Assembly: GCF_021018895.1 (NCBI RefSeq)
Contig: NC_079384.1
Location: 17,267,140 to 17,331,139 of the forward strand
Direction: 5' to 3'
DNA from: Seriola aureovittata
Taxonomy: Eukaryota > Chordata > Actinopteri > Carangiformes > Carangidae
Length of the DNA: 64,000 bases
The notes below the pieces were generated by a model. It saw only the letters and a list, made by a program, of their open reading frames with translations. It searched no databases and was not told where the DNA came from. The translations under genes and the position numbers were made by a program. Within the stretch, counting starts at the first letter, position 1. Each line of letters starts with the position of its first letter. Of this stretch, positions 62,181 to 64,000 are shown one piece after another.

Positions 62181-63630
62181 AAAATAGTTTTCCCAACTAT
62201 GTGATAGCTATGGCGAGACATGAGCAACCAGTAGTTCTCATCTCAGTGTTTTTGTTGTTGTCCTCTACCTTCACAATATGACATGCCCCACCCCCCCACC
62301 CATGTGAGTTTGAGTTTCTGAGTTTTATTTTGTTTGCATATATTAACATTAAAGATATAAGAATTATACATATAAAAAAAAGAAAATATATTAATAAAAT
62401 ATGAGTTAAAGTCTTTATAAAACATGTTCTGTTGGATTGTTAGGGCTGTAGGAGGGTCAAAAGCAGCACACTTAGCCACAACAGGTCAAATAAAAGTGAG
62501 ATTTACAGGACTTTAGACCTTACACTGTGCAACTTTGGGCTGTCAAAATTTCACAATCTTGAAAGAAAAGTTTCACCCAAATCATGTTTACAAACCGGAA
62601 TATGACATGAAATGACACAGAATACCTATATGATATCTAATAATTTCCTGCTGTTTTGCAGGTTGTGACAGGCCTCCTTCTGCTCCTCTTTTTGAGGATT
62701 TTCAGTGTAATTTAAAAGCCAAAGTTTGTAGATTGTTTTGCTATATAACATGAGAGACATGAGTGCAGACAGATGACACAAGTTGATAATGTCTCTGTGT
62801 TTTTTTTTTCCTATTTAGACTAGCTTTCATAGCACTATCCAACACCATCTCACCATATATACTATCACGGTTTAGTGCAGTCTGATACAGACTGTGACTG
62901 AGGCTTCATTAGAAGAAGATTGTTGTTGTCACACAGTCTATAGAGATTAAAAAACAGGTCAGCAACAGGCGGTGAGTCAGCAAGGCAACCAAGAGGTGTG
63001 CAGGCAGACAGGTAAAATAAAAAAACAGGCAGGCAGAACCGGCACATCAGGGATGGAGCACATCTGGCTGAGGACTGGTGTTTGTGGTATGTACTGTGTA
63101 TATACTGAGTAGCTGATTAGGGGGGATGTAGGGAAGGTGTGGTGGCAGGTGAGGCTCAGGTAATGTGAAAAGTTGGAGTAGATTAGTTAGAATACAAAAG
63201 AAAACGAAAAATGGTTGGAAATGAAAAAAAACACATGATCTTTCCTTTGCTTCTCCTTTCATGAACCTCAGTGAAGCACAACTGCGTTACTTCATGGCAG
63301 CAACTAAATATACTGTCGGAGGTAGACAGAGGGTAAGTGGGCGAAGGTACGAAAAGGTGGCCAACTGGGTCAATGTGAATGTAAGGGCAGTCAGGGGGCT
63401 GCTTTGACAACCTGACATCCTGAAAGTGTGGCAGCTCACTATTCTTTTTGAAAAGGGTCATGTTTACACAGGTATGGCAAATGTTTTGTTTGAGCAACGT
63501 CACCAAAATTACTAATCAAGCATTTTATTGACTTCAGGAAATGTGATGTAATCCACCAAACATTTCACCGCCAGGAGAAACATCTCATATTTCCGCTGGA
63601 CATCCTCTAAATTCCACCAGTTAAGTTACA
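62181..63630. other. Gene-free sequence
   Basis: AT-rich; a poly-C tract at about 62291-62297. No exon or RNA gene was found. Confidence 0.45.
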
Positions 63631-63639
63631 GTAACTTAA

Positions 63640-63930
63640 AGGATAATAAAGCCATTTCTCAAGTGTCAGTGTGGGATTAAGAGGGCAGGGCAGATACATG
63701 CCCCGGACTTGTATGACGGTCGATTAATTATTCAATATATAGACCGTGTCTTTGTCTGGATAGGTGACACAGACCCATGGAAATCCCTGGCTGAATTAAC
63801 AGCACCTGACACCTAATTCAGGAGGATTTATGGCCTGATAATTAGGCATTAGAACAAGAGCCTACCCAGAGTGGCAGCTGTACATCAGCTGCCACTCTGG
63901 ATAGACAAAGACAACAGAGCTTGTCGCTGA
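63640..63930. promoter_or_regulatory. Candidate conserved non-coding element I with paired E-box hairpin
   Basis: Non-repetitive island with GGTCGATTAATTATTCAATA, AACAGCACCTGACACCTAAT and GGCCTGATAATTAGGCATT. At 63862-63904 is a 19-base inverted repeat with one mismatch and a 5-base loop. Each arm contains a CAGCTG E-box, and a CACCTG E-box lies about 60 bases upstream. Confidence 0.4.
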
Positions 63931-64000
63931 CGGAAAAACTCTCCATGTCCCAAATAACTCAGTTTGTAAGTTTGCCAGGCATCACCAAATAAACACACAC

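Overview
The window is vertebrate nuclear DNA, most likely from a ray-finned (teleost, probably percomorph-type) fish. The signs are small exons with GT-AG junctions in multi-kilobase introns, very many long (CA)n microsatellites, Tc1-like and LINE-2-like transposon debris, and several dispersed repeats typical of teleost genomes. There are no bacterial-type genes, operons, tRNA or rRNA genes, or CRISPR arrays.

The one gene that can be read with confidence is the 3' part of tbkbp1 (TANK-binding kinase 1-binding protein 1, also called SINTBAD) on the + strand. Eight coding exons (5012-5137, 8984-9088, 12049-12196, 14322-14524, 15377-15438, 22032-22147, 25619-26406, 28482-28610) join in a consistent phase into one 1,677-base frame, giving 558 residues and a stop. 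The N-terminal roughly 75 residues known from mammalian TBKBP1 were not found, so the window starts inside an upstream intron. The protein reads: coiled coils, then the TBK1/IKK-epsilon-binding (TBD) region, then a long Ser-Pro/His-rich disordered region encoded by one 788-base exon, then a C-terminal CxxC...HxxxH zinc finger. A long 3' UTR probably follows; its end is not settled.

Inside the gene, introns hold a truncated, frameshifted, intron-less nicotinamide riboside kinase (nmrk2-like) pseudogene at about 1624-2025 between two copies of a palindrome-bearing repeat. They also hold an almost exact 1.32/1.35 kb tandem duplication (16206-18878), a decayed Tc1-like element with both ends visible (24093-25287), and other repeat fragments.

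From about 31 kb to 64 kb no convincing gene was found. The stretch contains microsatellites, a nest of transposons (39480-41850), a TIR-bearing MITE (43339-43726), a diverged TGTCCTCA minisatellite (37140-37525), and one unidentified open reading frame on the - strand with a splice acceptor (39093-39389). It also has several GC-richer, low-repeat islands with clustered homeodomain-like or E-box motifs that look like conserved non-coding regulatory elements. In mammals TBKBP1 is followed by TBX21; if synteny holds here, these islands may be regulatory DNA for a T-box gene beyond the right edge. That is inference.
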